This document shows positions 49,401 to 59,970 of a stretch of 64,000 bases of DNA, piece by piece. The notes under the pieces were generated by a model that was not told the DNA's origin, made no database searches, and saw only the letters and a program-made list of their open reading frames with translations. The position numbers were made by a program, and so were the translations under genes. How positions within the stretch are numbered: the stretch's first letter is position 1; each line of letters begins with the position of its first letter. This DNA is from Certhia americana (Eukaryota; Chordata; Aves; Passeriformes; Certhiidae): the NCBI GenBank assembly GCA_018697195.1, contig CM031879.1:45592048-45656047 (forward strand). The letters are read 5' to 3'.

Positions 49401-52400
49401 TCAGACTCTTTTACTATTTCTAAGAGAATGTAATTCCTTGTCTTTTTCCCTCATCAGCATTTTTACTATGTATTTACTCCAAATCTGTAAAGGACCAATT
49501 GCTCAAAATCTCATGACTGCCAGGAAAGAGGAAGGAAGGAAGTTTTGCAGACGAACCAAGGGAGAGGCCAGAAAACCAGCTCAGAATTCCTGAATAGCTG
49601 AGCTCCTCTACCCACAGCAGCCCACACACGGCATGCCAGCAGTGCAGTCTGACCTGCAAGTGAACGGGGAATCCACGTGGCATCTAACACAGCCACAGCT
49701 GGTTTGAAGCTATAAATTTTCAGGTTCCAGCCTGACACCATGCTGAGACTTACCAGGGGGAAAAAAAAGCAAGCAATTCTTCCATCCTGGTGATTCATTC
49801 TTCTGTGTCTCAGACATCACAGAGATGAAGCCAACCGTACCTTTTCAAGCATTGTTTCCCTCAATTAAATAAAAAACTAGGCACCCACAGCAATGTCTGT
49901 TATCCTTTACAAAAGAGCTAACCACAGTAAATGCAAGTTTTCATCCTTGCAACAACTCTGAGGCCAACGCCAAGCGTGTGATGGATTTAACTGGAGATCA
50001 TGAGGGACTTCAGGTCCAAAAAATAGAAATCACTTAACTGAGTTGAAATCATCATCTTCATGGAAAGTAATGCAAACTGATAATTTTGGTAAGGCTGACA
50101 AATTCACTTCTTCCAGCATAATTCATCCTAGAGAACCTGAGTGTACTTTCTGGATGCCAAACAGCAGCTACTATTACATTTTTGCAAATGTCTTGACAAG
50201 CAATTAAAGTTATTACAGCTCTTAGGCATTTCTTCCTCTAAGAGTACAAAATAACCCAAATATGTGATAGCATCAGTAATTTGCAAAGAGGGCAAGTAAC
50301 CTCAGAAGACAAAACTGTGATGCACCTCCACTTGAAACAGCATTCTACCTTCAAGGTGAAATCTGAAACCCAGGCACTAATAAAGCCATTCGCTCATTTT
50401 GCCTCAAATTTTAGTCAGACCAGGATGTCAAGAAAGATATAACAGAAACTAGAACTAGAAACAGAGGGGCAAAAACCTAGAGGAGCAAAGAGACTGTGGC
50501 ATAAAGAGAAATGACAACAATTGTCTTTGCTTAGTTTCAAGAGGCTATAAATAATTGAGGGCAGCAATAGATAAATATCAAAGGAAGTTGAAGGCAAAAC
50601 TATTGCCCTGTACAGGAAATGGAGGGGGATTCAATTACAATAGAGGCAGGTAGAGTGAAATGTTTTCAACATGGTATCTAAATAATCTGTGGAACTTCTT
50701 ATTGGAAGATGTCATTCAGGTTAAGAATTTAGCAAAATATGGTGCAGGATTCATGCATCTTGTAATGGATAGGAATTTTTAGGAGCTTTGTGTGTATTGC
50801 AGGGTACTAAAAACAGATTCTAAGTGGCAGGGATTAAGCAGAAATATCCCTCCAGGAAGGTTATCCTTGAACAATGTCTTTTGGGATGCTCCCATTTCCC
50901 CTGGATTGCTACAGACAAGCCAGAGGTAGCCTACCTCACCCTGATCTCATCTCCAGGATAATTCCAGAGAAGCGTAATCTCAGCTGAATGAAGGAATTGC
51001 ATGCTATTTAATCCGAGCCCATTGGAAATGCCTGGCAGCATCTCAGGCTGCACTGTTAGGAGATCAATTATTACACCAATAAAAGGAATTAAAAGCTTTG
51101 TCAGAAAACCATCAGAAGTGTGACTGCCCTAAAACATACATAAGCCAAATTCTCTGTGTTGCTCAGCTGGAAGAGGGCCCTCCCCCCATCCCTGCCCCAG
51201 TTCCATGCTGCAGAAGGAGGGAAGAAGATTACAAAGAGCAATTCCTCACAGTACCCCAGGTGAAAGTAGCACTTTCCCCCAGTTCCAGATATTGTTAGTC
51301 GAAAAGTTCCTCCTGGGCTGATTTACATTGACCTAGAGAGACACATATGTGAATGCAGTTAAGTGTTGACCTCAATGTCACACAATAAGAGCAGCAGTCA
51401 CAGCATAATGGCTTAAGGCTATTGCACAGTTTATTGAACACAGAGAGGCTCTGCCTGCCTGGTGGGAGCTGGGCTGGCAGCACTACAGTTGTACCAGCAG
51501 CTGGGAGAGCAGAGCTAGGGGTGACAGAGATCACTTTGAAGACAGGTACCAAGATTTTCTCATCAGTGTGAGAAAATGAGATTGTGCCTGGCTATGGGGG
51601 AAGAGAGGGAGGGAATGGAGTTTTTTTCATGAGTTTGGATCCTGAAGTTTTAATTCATGGGAAAGGAACACACATTCTCAGGATGAGGCTACTATCTCCA
51701 AATATAAGGCAATTTGCCTTTAGGATGCAATTTACAGTACTTCTGCAGACTCCAGTAGAAAAACTCAGTGGCACACTAGCCCCTTATTCCAGATAACTAC
51801 TAGAGGACTTGCACGAGCCTCTTCTGCATCTCATAAATCAGCACAGATCATCTCAGGGGCTGCAAATTGCTGAACTCAGTACCCTCAGCTCCTGATAGGA
51901 GTCTGCAATGTTTCACTGGACTTCTTCCCCCCCGTCCTTGCCTGCCTCTCTCACACCTGCATGCTCACACTGAGGAGAACAAGTTTCTATCTCTGAGTGA
52001 AAGGTGACGTCTCTTCAGGAGAGTTGTTCAGCAAGTAAGCAATTTATTCTAGGCATTGAGACTTCTCCTGCCATCCAATGGCTTGACTTGGCTACCTATG
52101 GCTCTGCAGTGCTTCTAAGTCCTTTGTTCTGTAGGGATTTGATTTTTATTCCCTCTGAGACTGGAAAAGAAAAAAACCTTTTTTTATCATGTATCAGGGG
52201 CTGGCTTAGGAGACTAAAAAATGCAGTGTCATCAGTTCAATCCAAACCATATCATTGTGAAAATGCTAACAAGCCTGTGATAGGAAGACAACTCTCTTGC
52301 TTTATACAAATTATTGGATCACAGAAGGGCCATCAAGTTCATCAACTTTGCCCTTTGTCACAGACATCATCCTAATGTCATCCACTGTATCACCCATACC

Positions 52401-53066
52401 TCTCCACCAAAGCTAGAACAGGCCCAGATCTGCTTGCCTTGCAATATCATGCCATCATCAAATTGATTAACTATTAAATTGTCTCAGCAGCCTGGCAGAG
52501 CAGGTAATGACTGTTATTGCTATTCAATGCAGGAGAGAAATTGTGGCTGAGGAATCACTTAGCTTACAATCAAGACAGTGATCAAAGAGCAGCCTGGCTC
52601 CCAGGTGTCCTCCAAACCCCTACAGCTTTCACTTAGCAACAAGATGAAGGCTCAACCCATGTCATGAGGAAATTTATGCAAACTATCCACCACAGTGAAA
52701 TTTCATAAATGACCACAATAATTCTTTTGCCCATTTATGTGCAAACTGACAGCATTTCAGTAATCAGACTGGGGTGGTGCCTGTCCAGAAAACAGGCAAT
52801 CCAAATCTGCTGCAGTTCTCAACATGATGACAGGAGCATCAGGTTGACACCAAGTCTGCAGCAAGTTCTCCTCTGTAGCTGTTCCTTGGCTGGCCTTGGA
52901 CACACAGCATCATTCATATTCTGTCCTGTAATCACCTAGCAAGGAGCTCACTGCCAGCACCCCAAAGAGATTGTGTGGCCACCTTGCTTCCAAAAATAAG
53001 AAGGCACAAGTTTATCTGAACCTCCTGGGAACACGCTTTTAAGATCCCCAGGTGTGTATGCACATG

Positions 53067-53086
53067 AACACACACACACACACACT
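53067..53086. repeat. CA dinucleotide microsatellite
   Basis: About ten AC units follow TATGCACATGA. Confidence 0.85.
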
Positions 53087-54429
53087 CTAAAGCTTACTGC
53101 ACATCCAATACCAAAAAGATCACATATGCCCTCTCAAGCAGTATTTGCTCTTTTTCTAAGTCAGACTTTCTTTCCTTCCAAGCCGACTCTTGCCTCTTCC
53201 TCACAAGGGACAGCTACCTCCTTCATCAGCTAGGAAAAAAAGAACCCATTGTCTCCTTCTGGATTTCTACCCCTTGCTTTCTTTCACCATCCAGTCCAGC
53301 ACACAAATCAAAGCCCCACTCATTCAGAAGATAATTTCTTCCAGGGGTTTCTGGGATGTGCCAGAGCACAGAGATGAGAGATCCTGCATGACAGACATCT
53401 TGAGGGGAGTGTTTACATCATAATTGTCTGTATTCTATGACTTCTTAAAGTAGAGCAGCTCCTGTTCTCCAGATGATATGCATTGTGTCTTTTACACTGT
53501 GGTTGTGTCAAAGTCTAACAATAGCGTGGTTTGGTTTTCAGAGGCAAAAAGAGAGGTGCTCCATAGCTTGATATTACAGGGATTAGCACAACAGGAGAGC
53601 AAGATGTGAGTCTAACCTAGGGGAACTGACTTCTGATCATGACATCTTTTGGAGGCATGACACCAGAAGAGATGTCCCTCCGGTCTAACCAAGCACAGAC
53701 AATCTTTTTTTTTTAAGAGTCTGGGGAAACCAGACAGACAGAGGTGCTGCTACAGCTAAAGTGCTTAAGAAAAGAAGGCTGAAGGAAAGGTGACATCTAG
53801 AAAATGCAGCAGAACCACATGGCACTTCATGTGTCCCTCCTCTCCCCTTCTTTCACCACTTCCCCTGTTCTACTCCAGAAACTCAGCCATCCTTAGAGAG
53901 CTGTTAAAAATTTGGTTCCAAGATGGAGGTTAAAAAGGAAGGATTTTGGCAAAGTCAAAGTTTCGGTACTTGATAATTTGAAATTAATTCTAACTCAAAA
54001 ATACTCCCTGGATTTTCTTTAACTGCACAGCAACAGCTTCCATCAGTTTCCATTACCTGCAGAGTAAATATGGCACTTCTCAGGCCAAGCCAATTTTCGA
54101 AATAAACATTACTGGGCAACTGAACAATACCACTCTTAATAGAAAGAACTGATGAAAATGTGTGGGAAAACTATTCTTAAAATGTTACACCAACATTTGC
54201 AAAATTCCCCCTTAAAAACACACGCACAAAAAAATGAGTCTTACAAATAACCATACACGTTTGGATAAAACTCAAAAAAATGAAAATGAAATGTTCAGTG
54301 ACCACCAGAGGGCTTTGCATACATGTGAGAAATGACCAGCTGAAACTAACTCCTTAATTCATACTAAAATGACTGTATGCTGAATACCAGGCAAATCTCC
54401 CCATTTATTGTATGTCCTCCTGTGCAACT

Positions 54430-54450
54430 AAACAAACAAACAAACAAAAA
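54430..54450. repeat. AAAC tetranucleotide microsatellite
   Basis: Four AAAC units are followed by A5. Confidence 0.82.
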
Positions 54451-56255
54451 GATGAAAAAACTGTTCTCTATGGTTTTCCTTGGAGAAAATGCTCACGAAC
54501 ACATCCTGGTAATATGGCTGCTGTCTCCATGCCTTCACAGTCAGGACAAGCCACCTCATCTTCAAGGACTGAATATCAGAAAACAAGAGACATTTTAGAA
54601 AACATGAAGGGGTAGACGGTAGAGCAGGGGGGAAATAAAGCAAATAAAGAGAAAAGAGAATGCTTCCTTGGGAGAGCATCGGTCATGCAATATTCACAGC
54701 ATTTGTTAACAATTCTCAAGGGTGCTGTAAAGAGACACACCCATTACCAGCTGGCTGGGGGGGGAGATGGTTATCATAGACACTCTGAATATGGAGAGAG
54801 GATTTCTGGGAGTCTTCTCTGGGAGAGAAGACACACTTCTGGGAGAAGACATAACTCAAAGAATCGTTTAAGTTGCAAAAAACCTCAAGATCTTTCCTCA
54901 GCACAGCAGCATTTAGACCCCATGCTGGATGCCAGCAGCAATAATCTCCATGCATAGCATACAGTTCCACTGGAAACAGTGCAATTGGTCTGGTTTCAGC
55001 AGGTCCAACAGAAATAGCTCTTTTTCAGACACAGGGGACACCTGCACTTTGCTGAAGTGACTAATGCTGTTTGGTCTGGTTTGGAGTAGCTTTTACTTGA
55101 CTTTTGCATCTTCCAAGGATACAAATTTACCCCCTGAAAAGCCCAAGGGATGTGTAACTAAATCAACTAATCTGAAGAAATAGAGAGTCACGCAGTACTA
55201 CATGCTGCTTGGGAACCATGAGAGGATCAATGAGATGCTCCTAAGGGATTATGTCTTTTACTTCTCAGTGATTTTTGTGGTGATTCTGACACTCACTTAG
55301 AGAGGTGGCATCTAATCTTTAAACTGCTGACAACTGAGGTCTCAGGGTGAAACTCAGCAACATACTGAACAGGAAATACCCTTACTGGTGCAGATCCTAC
55401 CAGCTGCTATGACTGAGGATGGTGAAAAGAGAACAAAATCACCGTGGGAATGGCCAGTAACCAAGAGCCTCTACATTATCTGCTTAGTGAATGCTTAATG
55501 CTTAGTGAATGCTGTGCTTCCTCCCAACTTTTCCAACCAGAGCCATGCCCCTGTATCAGCTGGTAAGTGCCAAAATGTGGAGAAAACACAGAGAAAGTTT
55601 GCATTATCATATTACCTTAGGCACCTACCTTTTTTGAGTCTGATTTGTATCTAAATTGCAGTTGCTGACTCTTAGATGTCCAGCAGTCCAGAGAAGGTGA
55701 GATTGATTTCCATTCCGTAACTGTCATTCACGTGAGTTTGACTCCTCTCTGCCTCATTTACTGCAAACTGTAGTGCACTCATCTAGAAATCTTGCCAGAA
55801 CCCAGCAGTGGGCAAGGTTAAGGTACACACACTGCTACAAGTCTATAACCTGTGGGGCTACATGAATCAGCAGCACAGAGGAGTCTTCCAGCTTGATCTG
55901 CTTCAAAGCAAGCATCTACCTACACTTCCAAGAAAGGATCGAAGACCCCACAAGGCAATAAACCCAGGAGGCATCTTGCATAGATGGCCTGCAGATTTCT
56001 ATTCTTAGAATGATTCTAGCATAAAATGCTTCCCAGTTTGTCTTATTGATAAAGATAGTTCTTAAAACTGGACATGATGAAAGATGCCATCACAGAAAAA
56101 GTGCTATCTAGGATGCCCAAAGGGAGCACAATCAGTGTGTGTGAACACAGCATGTGTCACAGTGTATAAGCAAACAACAGCATTATGCTCATGAGTAATA
56201 TCTCACTGAGAAGCTGAGTAGTACCTCCTGAAGTAGCCAAGCTTCAGTAATGCAC

Positions 56256-56289
56256 ACTCAAGGGGCACGGAGACTCAAGGGGTACGGAG
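56256..56289. repeat. 17-bp tandem duplication
   Basis: ACTCAAGGGGCACGGAG (56256-56272) is followed directly by ACTCAAGGGGTACGGAG (56273-56289). The copies differ by one C/T change. Confidence 0.9.
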
Positions 56290-57443
56290 CATGCTGATGA
56301 CTTCATTCACCAGTGAGGACGTTTTTTAAAATATCCAAATTACATAAATATTTCATTCCCTTTTTCAAATTTGAACAAGACTTGTGAAGTAACATTCACC
56401 ACATTAATATTAGGTCTCTAATAATTAGGCATCTGGGCAAAACTATGCATTTGGGTTCCCTCTATAGCATAAAAGGAAGAAACAGAAACATCCAGAGGGC
56501 AATTCAGTGGCCCTGATCACAAAACAAACAAGAAGAGGTACCACTCACTCAGTGCTCTGTGAGATTGAGGTATTTCTCCTTACAACATGACCTCACTAGA
56601 TCATGCTCTTTTGTTTCTCTCCCTGACTGAAAAAGTACCCCAAATGACAAACTGTGCTTAAATGATTAACTTTTCCATGAGCAAAGTTGAACAAGGTGAA
56701 TCCACCTTCCCTTCCTTTCAGTGTGTTAAAATATTTTGCTATAAAAGAAACAGAAGCAGCTATTCTAGAAAAGAGGTTTCAAGAGATTCTAAGAAAAAAT
56801 CTCCCTTTAGTGGTTTTGAAAATGAAATGAGAATAATAGATATTTCAACTGTTCTGGCATGAAAAGGTGTTAACAGTATGGCACTTTTAAAGAACTCTGA
56901 GATGACAAGGCTGATTTTCCAGAAGTAATTCTTCAGGTTCAGTTTGAAAATTCCCTGCAGAGGAAAAATCAAAAATACTGCTTTTCATTCCCACTTGCCA
57001 GGAAAGATGTCAAGAAGCCCATCAACTTTAGTAAAGCCAGAGCTTCCAAGCTCCAGAAAATTAAAAACCTACAGCCATCACTATCACAGCACAAAGGCAA
57101 CTCTTTAGGAGGAATTATTTTGCAGATCCACTGTTGAAGTGGGTTGTTTGTTTACGTCTGAGACATGGCAGACACCTTGTAACAAGCAGGAAGAGCCAAT
57201 GCCAGCTAATTTACCCTAAGGAGGTGAGAGTAGTGGTCACCAGGCTGAATTCAACCACTGAGGTCTCCAGGAAATCTCCAGGTACTGGAGATGCCACAAG
57301 CAACAGTAGCAGAACAGGAGTAGATATAGGATGACCATACCTCCAACCAGAACAAGTTTGCAGCTCCTGAGTATTCCTGGGTGCATCTATCCACCTCCCA
57401 TAAAACTCTTAGGAAATTCTTGCTTAGACTTCATTTTGGAGAG

Positions 57444-57465
57444 AAAAAAAAAAAAAAAAAAAAAA
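57444..57465. repeat. A22 homopolymer
   Basis: This is a run of 22 adenines preceded by GGAGAG. No polyadenylation signal or gene-like body lies upstream on the + strand, so it is not supported as a retrocopy tail. Confidence 0.85.
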
Positions 57466-58924
57466 GGCTTGCTGGAAACAGCAAATCTGTAATTATGGTA
57501 CCTAGAAGCAGGAACAGCTTAAAGAATGGCTGCTTAAAAGACTAAGTGAAAAATGCCTCTCAGCAACAAGCATGATTTATCCTGGCAGGAAGGGAAGAAA
57601 CTTGTCCCTCTGGATGCTTTCCCTGCAGCCAAGGTCTCACAGAAAGGGGTTAAAGAAAACCAGTCGTTCTGTATGTCAGGTACTGCCTCGGGGGCATGGC
57701 TGGGAGCTGGAGAGCAGAGGACAGGTGAAGGGGACAGCAGCACAGTGCTCTCTATTGCCACGTGTCCTGACTCCCAACAACCCACTTGGAGATCTGGGCT
57801 AGGCTGCTCTCCTGCTCCTGACAGCAAGGCAGCCACAGAGGCACCTAAAGGCAGCACTTCAGTTGTTATTGTTGAACTCCATCCCCTGACAGCACCACCT
57901 CCTGTGTGCTAAAGTTTGCCTCTTTCCTCAGGGGCATGTACCCAGATTTTTGTTATGAGTGTAACGAGATGCTGGGAAAAAAGCCTTCCAACACCTCATA
58001 TTATTGTGATGGGAAAAGAGAGTGGTTATAGCTTCCTTTAGTTAGTACTGAATCTTCCTAAAACCTGAACTGATTTTTAATGAGAAATGGCATGGCAATT
58101 CATACTCTTACCCTTCCACAACACATCCGTGTGGATCCACTGTGCCACACATCTCCAGTCTAAACATGAGGTCTAAACCTAAATATTCCCTTCTGCCCCT
58201 GCACAGGCAACAAGGCAACTAAATGTGCCAGAAACAAGGGGACTCTTCCTTTTGCCTTTTCAAAGGAGCATCTGACCTGAAGAGCCAAAGGCTGCTCCCC
58301 TTAAATATCCCTCTTCCTAGCAGCACCCAGCACCTCTCCCGTGTCGTTGCCAGTCCACCCTACAACACAGAGAGTGTTGTTCAGGGCAGACACAAAGGAT
58401 GTGGGAAAACAACCTTCCTGGCTTCAACAGTTCAGCACCAAAGGTTTCTGCCTGTACCAAAGAACCAATACTTCTCCCTTCTCTCTCTTCCACCTACCTC
58501 CTACAGCAAAACTCCCTATGCTACTGATTTGCATAGAAAGAAGAGTCAGAGGGACAGCACACATGACCTAACTCAGGTGCTGCTTCACTCTTCTAAAAGA
58601 GAATGACTAAAACCACTACAGAGCAGCCAGCGTGGCCAAGACAGGTGTCTCACAGCACAGTCCCTGTATCACAGGTCTTGCTGCAGCACCCTGCTGCCTG
58701 GGACACTGTCTCCAGCCCCTGCCAGCGGAGGTGACAACAGGTAGGAAACCATGACAGACTGTCGTGTCCCCGCTCTGTCCCCATCCTCTCGTCCCTGAAA
58801 TCCGACCTGGTGCATCCTGGGGGAAGCCCCATCTGCTTCTCATTCCAGACCATGTCATGTCATAATTATTCCTAATTATGCCTCATTTAGCTTGATAGGT
58901 ACCAGATTGAGAAGGACGGCCTAG

Positions 58925-59230
58925 CGAGAGAGAGCATCCCGGCCGGCCGCAGGCCCTCAGCGCGGGCAGGGGAGGTGCGAAGCAGGAGTGACCGAAGGGC
59001 GGGCTGGGCCGCGCACGGCTCTGCTGCCCGGCAGGGGGAGCCCGCCGGCCCGCCCAGCCCCGTGCGGGAACGGCCCCGGCCGGGGCTCCGCGGGAACGGC
59101 CCCGGCCGGGGCTCCGCGGGAACGGCCCCGGCCGGGGCTCCGCGGGAACGGCCCCGGGGTGTCCGGCTGCCCTGCACCGCACCGGGGCTCCGCAGAGCGC
59201 CAGGGGCCCGCGGATCCGGCTGCCAGTTGG
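58925..59230. promoter_or_regulatory. CpG-rich block, possible CpG island
   Basis: This is the most GC- and CpG-rich segment of the window. It begins near 58925 and ends where the CR1 copy starts at 59232. It contains a 26-bp minisatellite at 59065-59158. Such blocks often mark promoters, but no first exon with a convincing donor was found on either strand, and no coding exon of another gene lies nearby. It may be a promoter of an unannotated or distant transcript, or just a GC-rich repeat island. Confidence 0.45.
59065..59158. repeat. 26-bp GC-rich minisatellite, 3.6 copies
   Basis: The unit starts CGGGAACGGCCCCGGC and ends CGGGGCTCCG. Full copies lie at 59065-59090, 59091-59116 and 59117-59142, with a partial copy at 59143-59158. 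The full copies are identical. Each unit contains the self-complementary CCCCGGCCGGGG, so the array can form repeated hairpins. It generates a false repeated proline/arginine/glycine-rich reading frame in several frames. Confidence 0.95.
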
Positions 59231-59231
59231 G

Positions 59232-59970
59232 TCACACAGTCACAGAATGCGCTGCGTTGGAAGGGGCCCACAAGGGTCTTCGAGTCCAGCTCCTTGCCCT
59301 GCACGCAGCCATGCCCAAGAGTCACACCCTGTGCCTGAGAGCATTGTCCAGACACTCCCAGAGCTCTGTAAGCCTGGTGCTGTCAACACTGCCCTGGGGA
59401 GCCTGTTCAGTGCCCGACCACCCCTGGCTCAAGAACCTTTTTCTAATACCCTACCTAAACCTACCCTGACTCAACTTCAGGTCATTCCCTTGTGACCTGT
59501 CACTGGTCACCACGGAGGTGTTTGTCTCTCCTCTTCACCTCACAAGAAGTTGTAACTAAAGTGAGGTCTTTCCTCAGTCTCCTCCAGGCTGAACAGCAGA
59601 AGTGACCTCAGCCGCTCCTCATACGCCTTCCTCCCAAGGCCCATCACCATCTTTGTTGCCCTGGTTTGGATGTTCTCTTAGTATCTTTTTTATTGTGGTG
59701 CCCAAGACTGCCCCCAGCACTCGAGGTGAGGCCAGCCAGTGCAGAGCAGAGGGGACAATCCCCTCCCTCCCAGCTGGTGATGCTGTTCCTGATGCACCCC
59801 AGGACAGGGTTGGCCTTCCTGGATACTGGAGCACTGCTGGTTCATGTTTAATTTGCCATCAAGCAGGAGCCCCAGGTCCCTTTCCATGGCACTGCTTTCC
59901 AGCACCTTGTTCCCAGTCTGTATGTACCATACCAACAGGATTGCCCTATTCCTGGGCACCAGTCCTGCCC
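59232..59970 (-). mobile_element. CR1-type LINE, 3' ~0.74 kb with reverse-transcriptase C-terminal remnant, - strand
   Basis: Read on the - strand this is the end of a CR1-family non-LTR retroposon. Part of the element's ORF2 (replication protein) survives at 59959-59690, with the family-typical stretch RDLGLLLDGKLNMNQQC near its start. The frame is then lost to a stop and frameshifts, so the copy is dead. The 3' untranslated part continues to a terminal TCTGTGACTGTGTGAC at about 59232-59250. The block around 59400-59640 also matches CR1 3' sequence. The element is 5'-truncated near 59970. Orientation and subfamily match the fragment at 37768. Confidence 0.85.

Larger units (their letters stand above)
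43067..58924. other. Intergenic, no gene seen
   Basis: About 16 kb hold only simple repeats: ATTTT at 43389, CA at 53067, AAAC at 54430, A22 at 57444, and a 17-bp duplication at 56256. No open frame carries a recognisable domain. Several A/T-rich segments dense in homeodomain-like motifs (for example 50990-51110) could be conserved regulatory elements, but this cannot be judged without an alignment. Confidence 0.55.

Noticed and set aside
52310..52430. Possible CR1-like start (GGATCACAGAAGGGCCATCA)
   Set aside because: The short resemblance to a reversed CR1 end is not continued by other CR1 blocks.
57444..57465. A22 run as the tail of a processed pseudogene
   Set aside because: No poly(A) signal, gene-like body or target-site duplication was seen beside it.
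59270..59290. tRNA B-box-like TTCGAGTCC
   Set aside because: It lies inside the CR1 copy, and no A-box or cloverleaf can be built around it.
58957..59469. Proline/arginine/glycine-rich frames of 96-164 codons on both strands
   Set aside because: They are produced by the 26-bp minisatellite, whose three copies shift frame by two bases each time, and by adjacent CpG-rich DNA.
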